NCBI RefSeq assembly: GCF_040361255.1
Contig: NZ_APNG01000008.1
Span: forward strand, 110,482 to 174,481
Reading direction: 5' to 3'
Length of the DNA stretch: 64,000 nucleotides
DNA from: Salinisphaera sp040361255
GTDB taxonomy: Bacteria > Pseudomonadota > Gammaproteobacteria > Nevskiales > Salinisphaeraceae
A model generated the notes under the pieces. The model worked only from the letters and a program-made list of their open reading frames with translations. It was not told where the DNA came from and did no database searches. How positions within the stretch are numbered: position 1 is the first letter of the stretch; each line of letters opens with the position of its first letter. Made by a program: the position numbers and the translations under genes. Below, one piece after another: positions 19,999 to 28,505 of the stretch.

Positions 19999-20970
19999 AT
20001 GAGCGCGACTGAGCAGGCGCCGCTGGATATTGCGGTCGGGATACTGGTCGACAACACCGGCCGGTTGTTGATCGCGCGTCGCCGCGCCGGAACACCCGGC
20101 GAAGGCCTGTGGGAATTCCCCGGCGGCAAGCGCGAAGGCGACGAGCCCATGGCCGACTGCCTGGCCCGCGAACTGGCCGAGGAAATCGGCGTACACGACT
20201 GCCGGCTCGATGCGCCGCTGATTCGTTTTACCCATCACAAGGGCGAGCGGCCGGTACGCCTGCATGTCTGGCGTATCGATCAGTGGCAGGGCGAGCCGAG
20301 CGGCCTCGAAGGCCAGGAACTGGCCTGGGCCGAACGCGGCGCGTTGGCCGACTACCGGTTGTTGCCGGCCACCGACGTGATTCTCTGCGCGCTCGATCTG
20401 CCGGCACGATATGCGATTACCCCGGCGCTCAGCGCAGCCGATTCACAGCAGTGGTGGGCGCGTTTCGAGGCGTTGATTGCCCGGCCGGACATGCCGCTGC
20501 TGCGCCTGCGCGATCAGGGCCTGGACGATGCCGCATACCAGGCCTTGGCCGCAAAGGTGATCGAGGCCGCCCATGCACAGGGTGTTGCGGTGCTTGTCGA
20601 TCGTTCCCTGTCGCTTTGTCGGGCGGTCGGGGCCGATGGTCTGCACTGGCCGCTGGCACGCCTGATCGAGGCCGGCCGGCCCGCGCTGGCGTCGGGTCAG
20701 CGACTGGCCGTCTCGGCCCATACCGGCAAGGATCTGGCCATGGCGGTGGAACGCGGTGCCGATTTTGCCGTGCTCTCGCCGGTGGCTGCGACACCCACGC
20801 ATCCCGGCGCCAAAGCGCTGGGATGGGATGGCTGGCACGCAGCCCGCGCCGATTACGGGCTGCCCGTGTATGCCCTGGGGGGCCTGGGCGAAGCCGATCT
20901 GCAGAACGCGCGCCAGCATAATGCGCAGGGCGTGGCGGCCATACGTGCCTTCTGGCCGGACGTTGGCTGA
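19999..20970 (+). CDS. mutT: MutT Nudix hydrolase fused to a ThiE-like domain
   Basis: A 323-residue two-domain protein. The N-terminal Nudix box is complete (GGKREGDEP then RELAEEIGV), fitting 8-oxo-dGTP diphosphatase, which keeps oxidised guanine nucleotides out of DNA. From about residue 160 to the end it resembles thiamine-phosphate synthase/TenI: VDRSLSLCRAVGADGLHWPL, SAHTGKDLAMAVERGADFAVLSPVAATPTHPG and YALGGLGEADL. This fusion is known in pseudomonads and relatives; the role of the ThiE-like half is unclear. ATG at 19999 is preferred over a TTG that overlaps the argJ stop. It is convergent with yacG. Confidence 0.9.
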   Translation: MSATEQAPLDIAVGILVDNTGRLLIARRRAGTPGEGLWEFPGGKREGDEPMADCLARELAEEIGVHDCRLDAPLIRFTHHKGERPVRLHVWRIDQWQGEPSGLEGQELAWAERGALADYRLLPATDVILCALDLPARYAITPALSAADSQQWWARFEALIARPDMPLLRLRDQGLDDAAYQALAAKVIEAAHAQGVAVLVDRSLSLCRAVGADGLHWPLARLIEAGRPALASGQRLAVSAHTGKDLAMAVERGADFAVLSPVAATPTHPGAKALGWDGWHAARADYGLPVYALGGLGEADLQNARQHNAQGVAAIRAFWPDVG

Positions 20971-20999
20971 TTTCGCCCATGTCGGGCGCGCGTCATCGA

Positions 21000-21203
21000 T
21001 CAGTGGGGCAGGCCTGAGTCGTCCGAGCCGTCGGTCGGCATCGGGCCTGCCGAGCCGCTGGGGTCGGGAATACGGTTGCTTTCGTCGAGCCAGTCGCCGA
21101 GGTCGATGAGCTTGCAGCGACGCGAGCAGAACGGGCGGTAGGGATTATCGCCGCTAATACGGGCGGGTTTGCCGCATTGCGGGCATTCGATCGTCTGGGT
21201 CAT
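21000..21203 (-). CDS. yacG: Zinc-binding DNA gyrase inhibitor YacG
   Basis: A 67-residue protein. Four cysteines form a zinc site, CPQCGK near the start and FCSRRCK about 20 residues on, followed by LIDLGDWLDE, the conserved YacG core. In Escherichia coli YacG binds GyrB and inhibits gyrase. The ATG shares its A with the TAA stop of zapD (TAATG), giving tight coupling. The order coaE-zapD-yacG is highly conserved in gammaproteobacteria. The Ser/Asp/Pro-rich C-terminal tail is unstructured. Confidence 0.92.
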   Translation of the reverse strand: MTQTIECPQCGKPARISGDNPYRPFCSRRCKLIDLGDWLDESNRIPDPSGSAGPMPTDGSDDSGLPH

Positions 21204-21973
21204 TAGAAACGGCAACAGGCCATACGGAATTCGACATTGGACGGGTACTGGCGCACGCGCAGCTTCTTGTCCTGAATTTCGACGAAGCGAATGGTCGCGC
21301 GGTGGCGCCCGGCGCTGATTTCGGGAAACACGCGACCATCGTCGAGCAATACCCGGATGAGCTGCGTGCTCGGGTCCATATTGTGGACCAGTACCCCTTT
21401 CTTGGCGGTATGCAGCCCCGGTTCGGTGCTGTCGCGCAGCAACCGCAGCAGCATATTGATGGATTGCTCGAACGGCTGGAGATAGCCGGTCCAGGCTTTC
21501 AGATCGCGGCTCTGGGCCGCGCTGCCTTGCGCCAGCCAGTGCTGGTAGGCCGGCAGATCGAAGCCGCAGTCACCGCCGGGAATCGCGCTGCGATTGTTCA
21601 GGCTGTTAAGCAACTCGTTGTCGCGCAGCTGATAGGAGGCAAACTGGGGCGGCATGGTTTGCATCGCCCGGCCCAGCGTATCGAGTTCGTCGAGTACCTG
21701 ACGCAGGGCACGATCATCGACATCATCGCGGTCGGCGAGTTTTTCGAATGCCGCATAGCGACTGCCCAGTTCCTTGCTCACCTCGGCACGGGTGTCGTAA
21801 CGCGACATCACGTTGAGGATATCGATCAGTGCGTCGAGCGTGGCTCGTCGGCCCAGGGGGCTTTCGTCGACTTCATGATGGCGCAGACGCGCGATCAGAT
21901 GTTCCAGACGCAGAAAAGTGCGTATGCGTTCGTTGAGCGGCTGCTCGTAACAGAACGCGCCGTGGTCTGCCAC
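21203..21973 (-). CDS. zapD: Cell division protein ZapD
   Basis: A 256-residue ZapD (DUF1342). The conserved start YEQPLNERIRTFLRLEHL is followed by an all-helical N-terminal domain and a beta-rich C-terminal part with VRQYPSNVEFRMACC. ZapD cross-links FtsZ protofilaments at the division ring. GTG at 21973 is preferred because a GAGGG Shine-Dalgarno lies six to seven bases upstream; the TTG two codons earlier would abut that sequence. It sits between coaE and yacG in the usual order. Confidence 0.95.
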   Translation of the reverse strand: MADHGAFCYEQPLNERIRTFLRLEHLIARLRHHEVDESPLGRRATLDALIDILNVMSRYDTRAEVSKELGSRYAAFEKLADRDDVDDRALRQVLDELDTLGRAMQTMPPQFASYQLRDNELLNSLNNRSAIPGGDCGFDLPAYQHWLAQGSAAQSRDLKAWTGYLQPFEQSINMLLRLLRDSTEPGLHTAKKGVLVHNMDPSTQLIRVLLDDGRVFPEISAGRHRATIRFVEIQDKKLRVRQYPSNVEFRMACCRF

Positions 21974-22057
21974 AGACAACCCTCGGTGGATGAATCAGGC
22001 GATCAGTCTATGCGTGTGCACAGCGCAATCAAAGTGCGCTGCATGCCAAGACCATAT

Positions 22058-22699
22058 TCAACCGGGCAGATGCAGCGGCGGCAGATCGGCCACCTCACCC
22101 TGGGCAAGACGCAGATAACCGGCGTGCAGGGCCGCGGCGAGATCGGCGATATCCTTGCGTGGGCCGGTATTGATGAGCACGTCGTCGGCCAGCGCCAGGC
22201 GCTCGGCGCGGCTGTCCTGGGCGGCGATCATGCGCCGGGCAAGATCCTCGTTGATATCGTCGCGCGACATCAGCCGGTCCATCTGCACGACTTCCGGTGC
22301 GTCGACCACGAGCACGCGATCGACCAGATCGCGCATGCTGGATTTGGCCAGCAGCGGCACCACGAGCAGACAGTAGTCGGACTGGGCCGCATCGCGTCGG
22401 CGCGCGAGCTCTTCACGAATGCGTGGATGGGTGATGCGCTCGAGTTCGCTGCGCTGTGCATCGTCGGCGAACACGATCTCGCGCAGTGCGCGGCGGCGCA
22501 GCCGGCCCTGGTCGTCGACGATGTCGGCGCCGAAGCGCTCGACAATCTCTTCGAGGGCCGGCTGGCCGGGTTCGACCACGTCGCGGGCGACCACGTCGGC
22601 GTCGATCACGGTCACGCCAAGACGTTCGAATGCACTGGAAACCAACGACTTACCGCTGGCGATGCCGCCGGTAAGGCCGACGACGAGACTACTCGGCAT
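22058..22699 (-). CDS. coaE: Dephospho-CoA kinase
   Basis: A 213-residue P-loop kinase. GLTGGIASGKS (about residues 8-18) is the phosphate-binding loop and DADVVARDVVEPG near residue 34 is the conserved acceptor-site segment. The late part contains RRMIAAQ and DDVLINTGP, typical of CoaE. It phosphorylates the ribose 3'-hydroxyl of dephospho-CoA, the last step of CoA synthesis. It follows pilD by 77 bases, and zapD follows 84 bases later, the standard pilD-coaE-zapD-yacG series. Confidence 0.96.
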   Translation of the reverse strand: MPSSLVVGLTGGIASGKSLVSSAFERLGVTVIDADVVARDVVEPGQPALEEIVERFGADIVDDQGRLRRRALREIVFADDAQRSELERITHPRIREELARRRDAAQSDYCLLVVPLLAKSSMRDLVDRVLVVDAPEVVQMDRLMSRDDINEDLARRMIAAQDSRAERLALADDVLINTGPRKDIADLAAALHAGYLRLAQGEVADLPPLHLPG

Positions 22700-22776
22700 T
22701 TGCTATTGTCCTTTGCAGCCGGAACACGATGCATCACCAGCGGCGCGATCACCAAAGCAAATAGGGGTGTCTGCCA

Positions 22777-23658
22777 CTAGCGCAAACCGGCAAGCGATGA
22801 ATACGCGCCGCCGATTGTATCGCCTGCAACCAGTGTCAGCCAGCCGGCCAGCGCCAGCCAGGGGCCAAACGGCATCGGCTTGCCACGCTCCAGAAAGCCC
22901 GTGAGCATGAGCGCGCCGCCGACCACGGCCCCGGCCAGTGACGACATGAGCAGCACAATGGGCAGGGCCTGCCAGCCCAGCCAGGCGCCGATCACCGCCA
23001 GTAGCTTGAAATCGCCATAGCCCATGCCGTGCTTGCCGGTCACCAGACGAAACAGGTGAAAGACCAGCCATAGCACGAGATAACCGCTGGCGGCGCCGAT
23101 GATGGCGGTGCCCGGATCGACCAGGCTGAAGTTGTGCTCGTAACCGAGGCTGATGAGCAGACCCAGCCAGAGCAAGGGCAGCAGCAGCGCGTCGGGCAGG
23201 AACTGGGTCTGCCAGTCGATCATGGCTGAGGCGATCAGTGTCCAGGTGAATATGAGTGCGAAGCCCGTGAATGGCGTCATGCCGAACACCGCGACCACGA
23301 TGACCGCCAGCACCGCGCTGGTGATCTCGACCGCCGGATATTGCAACGAGATCGGATGGGCGCAGTTTGCGCACTGACCGCGTAGCAACAGGAAACTGAC
23401 GACCGGGATGTTGTGCCACGGCTTGATCGGCGCCTGGCAATGCCCGCAGGTCGAACGCGGCTGCGATAGCGTGACCCGGCTGCTCGCGCTGACCGCGACC
23501 GGTTGATTGAGAATTTCCGCAGCACTGGCACGCCATTCGGCTTGCATCATGCGCGGCAGCCGCAGAATGACGACGTTGAGAAAGCTGCCCACGATGAGCC
23601 CGAACAGCGCCACGGCGATATAGCAAAAGACCGGCTGCTGGGCGAAGAGTGTCTGCAT
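22777..23658 (-). CDS. pilD: Type IV prepilin peptidase / N-methyltransferase PilD
   Basis: A 293-residue membrane aspartyl protease of family A24. After a first span comes the cytoplasmic domain with two CxxC pairs (CGHC and CANC), the zinc/methyltransferase part. Then there are six further spans. The catalytic aspartates lie in IDWQTQFLPD and in GMGYGDFKL. ATG at 23658 is chosen; an in-frame TTG nine bases upstream is less likely. It cleaves and N-methylates type IV prepilins and often type II secretion pseudopilins. The gene is directly downstream of pilC on the same strand. Confidence 0.95.
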   Translation of the reverse strand: MQTLFAQQPVFCYIAVALFGLIVGSFLNVVILRLPRMMQAEWRASAAEILNQPVAVSASSRVTLSQPRSTCGHCQAPIKPWHNIPVVSFLLLRGQCANCAHPISLQYPAVEITSAVLAVIVVAVFGMTPFTGFALIFTWTLIASAMIDWQTQFLPDALLLPLLWLGLLISLGYEHNFSLVDPGTAIIGAASGYLVLWLVFHLFRLVTGKHGMGYGDFKLLAVIGAWLGWQALPIVLLMSSLAGAVVGGALMLTGFLERGKPMPFGPWLALAGWLTLVAGDTIGGAYSSLAGLR

Positions 23659-23728
23659 CGACGTCAATCGGAGTCCGTGTCGCCGGCGCGATGGTGCATG
23701 GGGTGGTTGGGCCTTTTATCGACGACCA

Positions 23729-24955
23729 TCACACGACCGAGCCGAGCTTGAAGATGGGCAGGTACATGGCGATCACCAGACCGCCGACCAGTACGCCGAT
23801 GATCGCCATGATCATGGGTTCGAGCAACGATGACAACGCATCCACCTGGTTGTCGACCTCGGCCTCATAGAAATCGGCCACACGCGAACACATTGCGTCG
23901 AGCGAACCCGACTCCTCGCCGATGGCGACCATTTGCAAAGCCATGCTCGGAAACAGGCCGGTGTTGGTCATGGCCAGCTGCAACTGCACGCCGGAGGAGA
24001 CCTGATCGCGCATTTGCAGGATCGCTTCCTCGAACACGATATTGCCGGAGGCGCGGGCTACCGAATCCAGCGCTTCGACCAGCGGTACGCCGGCCGCGAA
24101 CATGGTCGATAGGGTACGCGCGAAGCGGGCGACGGCGGCTTTGTACAGGATATCGCCGATCACGGGCAGCTTGAGCGCCAGGCGGTCGTTCATGCGCCTG
24201 AATGATCGCGATCGTAATCGGGCCTGGAAAAAGCCATAGAACGAGGCAGCGATAATGCCCAGGATCAACCACCACCAGGCCTGGATCGCCTCGGACAGGC
24301 TGATGACCAGCAGCGTGAATGCGGGCAGATCGGCGCCGAAGCCCTGGAACAGCGACTGGAACTGCGGCACCACGAAGTACAGCAGAATACCCATGACGAC
24401 GATCGCGACCACGATCACCGCGCTGGGGTAGAACAGGGCCTTGCGCACCTTGGCCTTGATGGCCTCGGTCTTTTCCTTGTAGGTCGCGATCTTGTCGAGC
24501 AGCGATTCCAGGGTGCCGGATTTCTCGCCCGCATCGACCAGATTCACGAACAGATCGTCGAAGTATTTCGGGTGGCGCGCCAGCGCCTGGGCCAGCGGCA
24601 GGCCGTCTTCGATATCGTCGCGAATCGCGTCGACCAGTTCGCCCAGCGACGGGTTGTCCGCGCCCTTGGCGATAATATCCAGCGACTGCACCAGCGGCAC
24701 GCCGGCAGAGAGCATGGTCGCCATCTGGCGGGCGAAGATCGCGATATCGCCGGCCTTGATCTTTTTCTTGCGCTTGCCGCCCAGGCCGAAGATGGTGGTC
24801 TGCTTGCGTGCCCGGATGGGGTTGATGCCCTGCTTGCGCAGCGCGACCTTGACCATGGCTTCGTTGGGGCCATCTGTCTGACCCTTGATACGCGCGCCGC
24901 TGCGATCGGTACCGATCCAGAAGAAGGTCTGGTTCTCGCTCATCGTGCTTGCCAT
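23729..24955 (-). CDS. pilC: Type IV pilus inner-membrane platform protein PilC
   Basis: A 408-residue GspF/PilC-family protein. The N-terminal part (FFWIGTDRSGARIKG, RARKQTTIFG) precedes two homologous T2SF domains, each with ARQMATMLSAGVPLVQSL- or ARTLSTMFAAGVPLVEAL-type sequence, and three membrane spans including the one near the C-terminus. It couples the assembly ATPases to pilin polymerisation. ATG at 24955 is selected from three close candidates. The assembly ATPase gene pilB, which usually precedes pilC, is missing; pilR lies upstream instead. Confidence 0.95.
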   Translation of the reverse strand: MASTMSENQTFFWIGTDRSGARIKGQTDGPNEAMVKVALRKQGINPIRARKQTTIFGLGGKRKKKIKAGDIAIFARQMATMLSAGVPLVQSLDIIAKGADNPSLGELVDAIRDDIEDGLPLAQALARHPKYFDDLFVNLVDAGEKSGTLESLLDKIATYKEKTEAIKAKVRKALFYPSAVIVVAIVVMGILLYFVVPQFQSLFQGFGADLPAFTLLVISLSEAIQAWWWLILGIIAASFYGFFQARLRSRSFRRMNDRLALKLPVIGDILYKAAVARFARTLSTMFAAGVPLVEALDSVARASGNIVFEEAILQMRDQVSSGVQLQLAMTNTGLFPSMALQMVAIGEESGSLDAMCSRVADFYEAEVDNQVDALSSLLEPMIMAIIGVLVGGLVIAMYLPIFKLGSVV

Positions 24956-25030
24956 GGTGTTTTTCGTGCTGCCCAATGTCGGTCGACGCGGCCTGCCCGC
25001 CGCATAGAGCGTTATCGGCGGCGCTCGCGA

Positions 25031-26455
25031 TTAATTCATCCCGAGCTTGGCCAATCGATAGCGCAGCGCGCGAAAGGTGATGCCCAGATGCTTGGCCGCC
25101 TTGGTCTTGTTGTAGTGGCACGTTTCCAGGGCCTGCTGGATACGCTCGCGCTCGAGTGCCTCGAGCTGGGTTTCCAGATCGACACTGGTATCCAGCACCG
25201 GTACCGCCTGCGCGGTGGCGGTTTCGGCCGCAGCAGGCGCGGTTACCGGCATGGCCTCCGCGCGCGCGCTGCTTTCCAGCAGCGGCGAGTTCAGGCGCAG
25301 GTACTGACGCTCGATGACCGCGTGTTCGCTAAGGGTCACCGCGCGTTCCAGAATATTTTCGAGTTCGCGGATATTGCCCGGAAAGGCGTACTGTTCGAGC
25401 GCGCGCAATGCGTCGGGCGCGAGTGTGGGCGCATGGCGCAGGCGCAGTTTGCGGGACAGCGCCTCGAGAATGCGTGTGGTCAGCGCCGCGATATCGGCGC
25501 GCCGTTCGCGCAGCGGTGGCACATGCACCTCGATGACGTTCAAGCGATAGTACAGATCCTCGCGAAAGCGCCCGCGCGCGACTTCCGCGGCCAGATCGCG
25601 ATGGGTGGCACAGATCACGCGCACATCGACCGCGGTTTCGTCGTTGGCGCCCACCGGGCGGATCGCACGCTCCTGAATTGCGCGCAGCAGCTTGACCTGC
25701 ATGGTCAGCGGCAAATCGGCGACCTCGTCGAGAAACAACGTGCCCCCATCGGCGCGGGCGAACAGCCCGGGGGTATCGCGCATGGCGCCGGTGAACGCGC
25801 CGCGCACATAGCCGAAAAACTCGGATTCCATCAGTTCCGAGGGGATCGCCCCGCAATTGACAGGCACGAACGCGCTGCCCATGCGCGGGCCTTCGGCATG
25901 GATCATGCGCGCGACCAGCTCCTTGCCGGTACCGGATTCGCCGGTGATATAGACCGGTGCCTGGCTGCGGGCGAGCTTGGCGATGGTTTCGCGCAGCTGT
26001 TGCATGGACGGCGTATTGCCGATCAGCCGCGGCGAGGCATCGAGCGAGGGATGTGGCGGCGCGTCGTTGTCCAGACCCGCCAGTTTGAGCGCCTGGGCCA
26101 CCAGCGCGCGCAGGCCAGCGACATCGATTGGTTTGGATACGAAATCGAAGGCGCCGGCCTTGAGGCTGGCCACCGCGCTGTCAGCGCTGCCATAGGCGGT
26201 AATCACCGCAACCGGGCAGTGCGGGACGTGTTCGCTGATAAAGCGCACCAGTTCCAGCCCATCGCCGTCGGGCAGGCGCATGTCGGTCAGGCACAGATCG
26301 AAGCGTTCTTCGTCGAAGGCTTGTTTGGCATCGCTCAGGTTGGCCACCGCGAGCGTGTTGATCGACATGCGTGCCAGCGTGATCTCGACGAGTTCGCGAA
26401 TATCGGCTTCGTCGTCGACGATCAGGGCATAGGGCGCGGTATCAGTCGAAGTCAT
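25031..26455 (-). CDS. pilR: Sigma-54-dependent response regulator PilR
   Basis: A 474-residue NtrC-class regulator. Its receiver domain has phospho-acceptor D58 in CLTDMRLPDGDG. The AAA+ domain has Walker A GESGTGKE and the sigma-54 contact loop GAFTGA. The C-terminal Fis-type helix-turn-helix has NKTKAAKHLGITFRALRYRL. ATG at 26455 (MTSTDTAPYALIVDDE) overlaps the end of the sensor gene by 14 bases. PilR activates pilA transcription in Pseudomonas with sigma-54; the adjacent PilS-like sensor and pilC support this name. No pilA is visible in the window. Confidence 0.92.
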   Translation of the reverse strand: MTSTDTAPYALIVDDEADIRELVEITLARMSINTLAVANLSDAKQAFDEERFDLCLTDMRLPDGDGLELVRFISEHVPHCPVAVITAYGSADSAVASLKAGAFDFVSKPIDVAGLRALVAQALKLAGLDNDAPPHPSLDASPRLIGNTPSMQQLRETIAKLARSQAPVYITGESGTGKELVARMIHAEGPRMGSAFVPVNCGAIPSELMESEFFGYVRGAFTGAMRDTPGLFARADGGTLFLDEVADLPLTMQVKLLRAIQERAIRPVGANDETAVDVRVICATHRDLAAEVARGRFREDLYYRLNVIEVHVPPLRERRADIAALTTRILEALSRKLRLRHAPTLAPDALRALEQYAFPGNIRELENILERAVTLSEHAVIERQYLRLNSPLLESSARAEAMPVTAPAAAETATAQAVPVLDTSVDLETQLEALERERIQQALETCHYNKTKAAKHLGITFRALRYRLAKLGMN

Positions 26456-28088
26456 GAAGGTTGTCTGGCATGGAGGCAGAGCGTGCCGGGCTAGCGGGCG
26501 CGCGCACGTGGGCAAAGACAATACGAAAGCAGGCCCCGGCGGAATGTGCAACCGGCAAAAGCTGGGCGCCGTTGGCTTCGCACAGTTCGGCGGCGATATG
26601 CAGGCCCAGACCGGTGCCCTCGCGGGTGGTGGTAAAGAACGGTTCCATGATCTGATTGAAAATCGCCGTGTCGATACCCGGGCCATTATCACGGATGTCC
26701 AGGCAGAAGCGGTTGCTGCGATTACGCTGGCCGCTCAGATGAATGGTCAGAACCACGCCGTCGCGACGTGCGTACGACTGTGCATTGTCCCAGAGGTTGA
26801 ACAGCACCTGACGCAGATGATCGGGGTCGAATTCGACCTGCAGCTGGGGGTCGAGTGTATCGACATCGAAATCGGGCGAGTCGTCGTTGTAGGTCAGGTA
26901 GTCGTCGATCGCATCATCGAGCCAGTTCGCCAGCGCAAGCGTACGCCGCGAGGTCTGCGAACGTCGCGATAGCCCGAGCACGCTGTTGATGATGCCGTCG
27001 ATACGCCGGGTATGCCGATGGATGATGGCCAGCATGCGTTGATCGTCGGCGCCCAGGGCATCCGATTCGGCCAGCAGCTGCCCGGCATGGCTGATCGCGC
27101 CCAGCGGATTGCGGATTTCGTGGGCGATGCTCGCAGACAGTCGCCCGATCGAAATCAGCTTGAGTTGCTGGGCCTGCTCGCTCTGGCGTAGCGCATCCTC
27201 CAGAAAGATCAGCGTGCCGGCCTGGTCGTTGTCACCCAGTGTCGAGAAGGTCGGCAGCAGCGCATGCGAACCGGCGCGGATGATTTCGCTGGCCGCCGGG
27301 TTCTGTTCCGACCACTGCGACAGCGCGCGATCCAGTGCCAGCGACAGCCGGCGTAGCGCGCGGTCGGTATGCGAACGGTGTTCGAGTTCCAGCATGCGAA
27401 TGGCAGCATCGTTGATCAGCTGGACACGCCGCTGGCTATCCACGACCACGGCGCCGATATCCATCTGCTGGATGATGTGGCGATTGAGCGTGGCCAGATC
27501 GCGCACCTCACTGGCGCGCTCCGCGGCCAGGGCCTCACTGGTGCGTACGCGCCGCGCCAGCCAGTGGGCCACGCCGGCGGTGATGAAGAATACCGCGCCG
27601 AGGATGCCCGCCTGGATGAATTCGGCGCCCTGACCGGGCAGTTCGAGTGCGCGCCAGGTTTCCTGACCGATGATGCCGATTGCGGCACAGGCCGCGAACA
27701 GCGCTGCCAGCCGGGCCGGAAGCAGCATGCCGGCCGCGGCGATCGGCGTGATCAGCAACATGCCCAGGCCACCCGACACGCCGGTACTGGCCAGTGTTAG
27801 CGCCGTGAATGCGGCGATATCCACCGCGCAGGCCACGACCACCTGAACGCGCAGGGCAGGCTTGCGCGACAACGCGGCCATCAAGCCGAGCGCGCACTGG
27901 GCCAGATACAGCAGCGAGGTAATACGAAACGTATCCGGCAGCGCGACATCGAACATGCCTTCGGCGGCACCGAATAGCAGTAACCCCACGAGTCCGAAGC
28001 TGATCAGGCTGCGATAGATATTGAGCGAGGTAATCGCCCGCCAGTCCTCGGCGTGGCGGATCAGACCGCCCCGGGCGCGCGTGCGCAT
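26442..28088 (-). CDS. pilS: Sensor histidine kinase PilS
   Basis: A 548-residue kinase. About six membrane spans occupy residues 25-180, a PAS-like region lies around 200-300, and the HisKA motif is SIAHEIRNPLGA with H323. The ATP-binding domain shows NLWDNAQSY, DNGPGID and GTGLGLHIA. The multi-span sensor followed by PAS matches Pseudomonas PilS, which senses pilin levels in the membrane. Its ATG overlaps the TGA of the small upstream membrane protein (TGATG), so translation is likely coupled. Confidence 0.9.
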   Translation of the reverse strand: MRTRARGGLIRHAEDWRAITSLNIYRSLISFGLVGLLLFGAAEGMFDVALPDTFRITSLLYLAQCALGLMAALSRKPALRVQVVVACAVDIAAFTALTLASTGVSGGLGMLLITPIAAAGMLLPARLAALFAACAAIGIIGQETWRALELPGQGAEFIQAGILGAVFFITAGVAHWLARRVRTSEALAAERASEVRDLATLNRHIIQQMDIGAVVVDSQRRVQLINDAAIRMLELEHRSHTDRALRRLSLALDRALSQWSEQNPAASEIIRAGSHALLPTFSTLGDNDQAGTLIFLEDALRQSEQAQQLKLISIGRLSASIAHEIRNPLGAISHAGQLLAESDALGADDQRMLAIIHRHTRRIDGIINSVLGLSRRSQTSRRTLALANWLDDAIDDYLTYNDDSPDFDVDTLDPQLQVEFDPDHLRQVLFNLWDNAQSYARRDGVVLTIHLSGQRNRSNRFCLDIRDNGPGIDTAIFNQIMEPFFTTTREGTGLGLHIAAELCEANGAQLLPVAHSAGACFRIVFAHVRAPASPARSASMPDNLHDFD

Positions 28089-28333
28089 CAGTGGTCGGGG
28101 TCGTTTCGAAAGGCGCGCTTGTCGCAGTCGCTGTCGTTACAGATCGGCGCGCCGTTGGCATCCCGGGTGGACAGGGCCAAGGGCAAATGCACTCCGCAGC
28201 GGCTGCAGCGCACCGTTTTTTCAAAGCGCGGCGTGGCCGACGTATCGCGTGACGGTCGACGCGCGCCGAGCAGCTGTCTGACGATCAGCCAGCCGAGACC
28301 GACGAGTAGAAGGAGTCCGAGCAGACGTGCCAT
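28088..28333 (-). CDS. Small PP0621-family membrane protein with Cys pairs
   Basis: An 81-residue protein. One N-terminal membrane span (MARLLGLLLLVGLGWLIVRQLL) is followed by a linker and a soluble part with CSRCGVHLPLAL and a later CNDSDCDKRAF, four cysteines that could bind zinc. This is the pattern of the PP0621 family of unknown function, which in pseudomonads is encoded just before pilS. Its stop overlaps the pilS start, which suggests a link to PilSR signalling, though none is proven. The ATG at 28333 is preferred because sequence upstream in frame is not conserved-looking. Confidence 0.7.
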   Translation of the reverse strand: MARLLGLLLLVGLGWLIVRQLLGARRPSRDTSATPRFEKTVRCSRCGVHLPLALSTRDANGAPICNDSDCDKRAFRNDPDH

Positions 28334-28434
28334 GGCATGAAATCGATCGAAAAAAGCCGCGCGTGACGAAGGTCTCATCATACGGCACGCGTGCCGATGT
28401 CGCCGAGGTCGGGGTGGCTCGCATGCATGCAAAG

Positions 28435-28463
28435 TTGTCGCATGCACACTCAAGAGCGACAAT
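28435..28463 (+). promoter_or_regulatory. Candidate promoter of sucCD with an inverted repeat
   Basis: TTGTCG and GACAAT are 17 bases apart, each four of six to the sigma-70 consensus, about 42 bases before the sucC ATG. The same bases form a 7-bp inverted repeat (TTGTCGC ... GCGACAA) that could serve as an operator. Confidence 0.4.
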
Positions 28464-28505
28464 GCGCGGCATCTCGACGAATTGATTCTGCAAAAAGGCG
28501 ATGCC

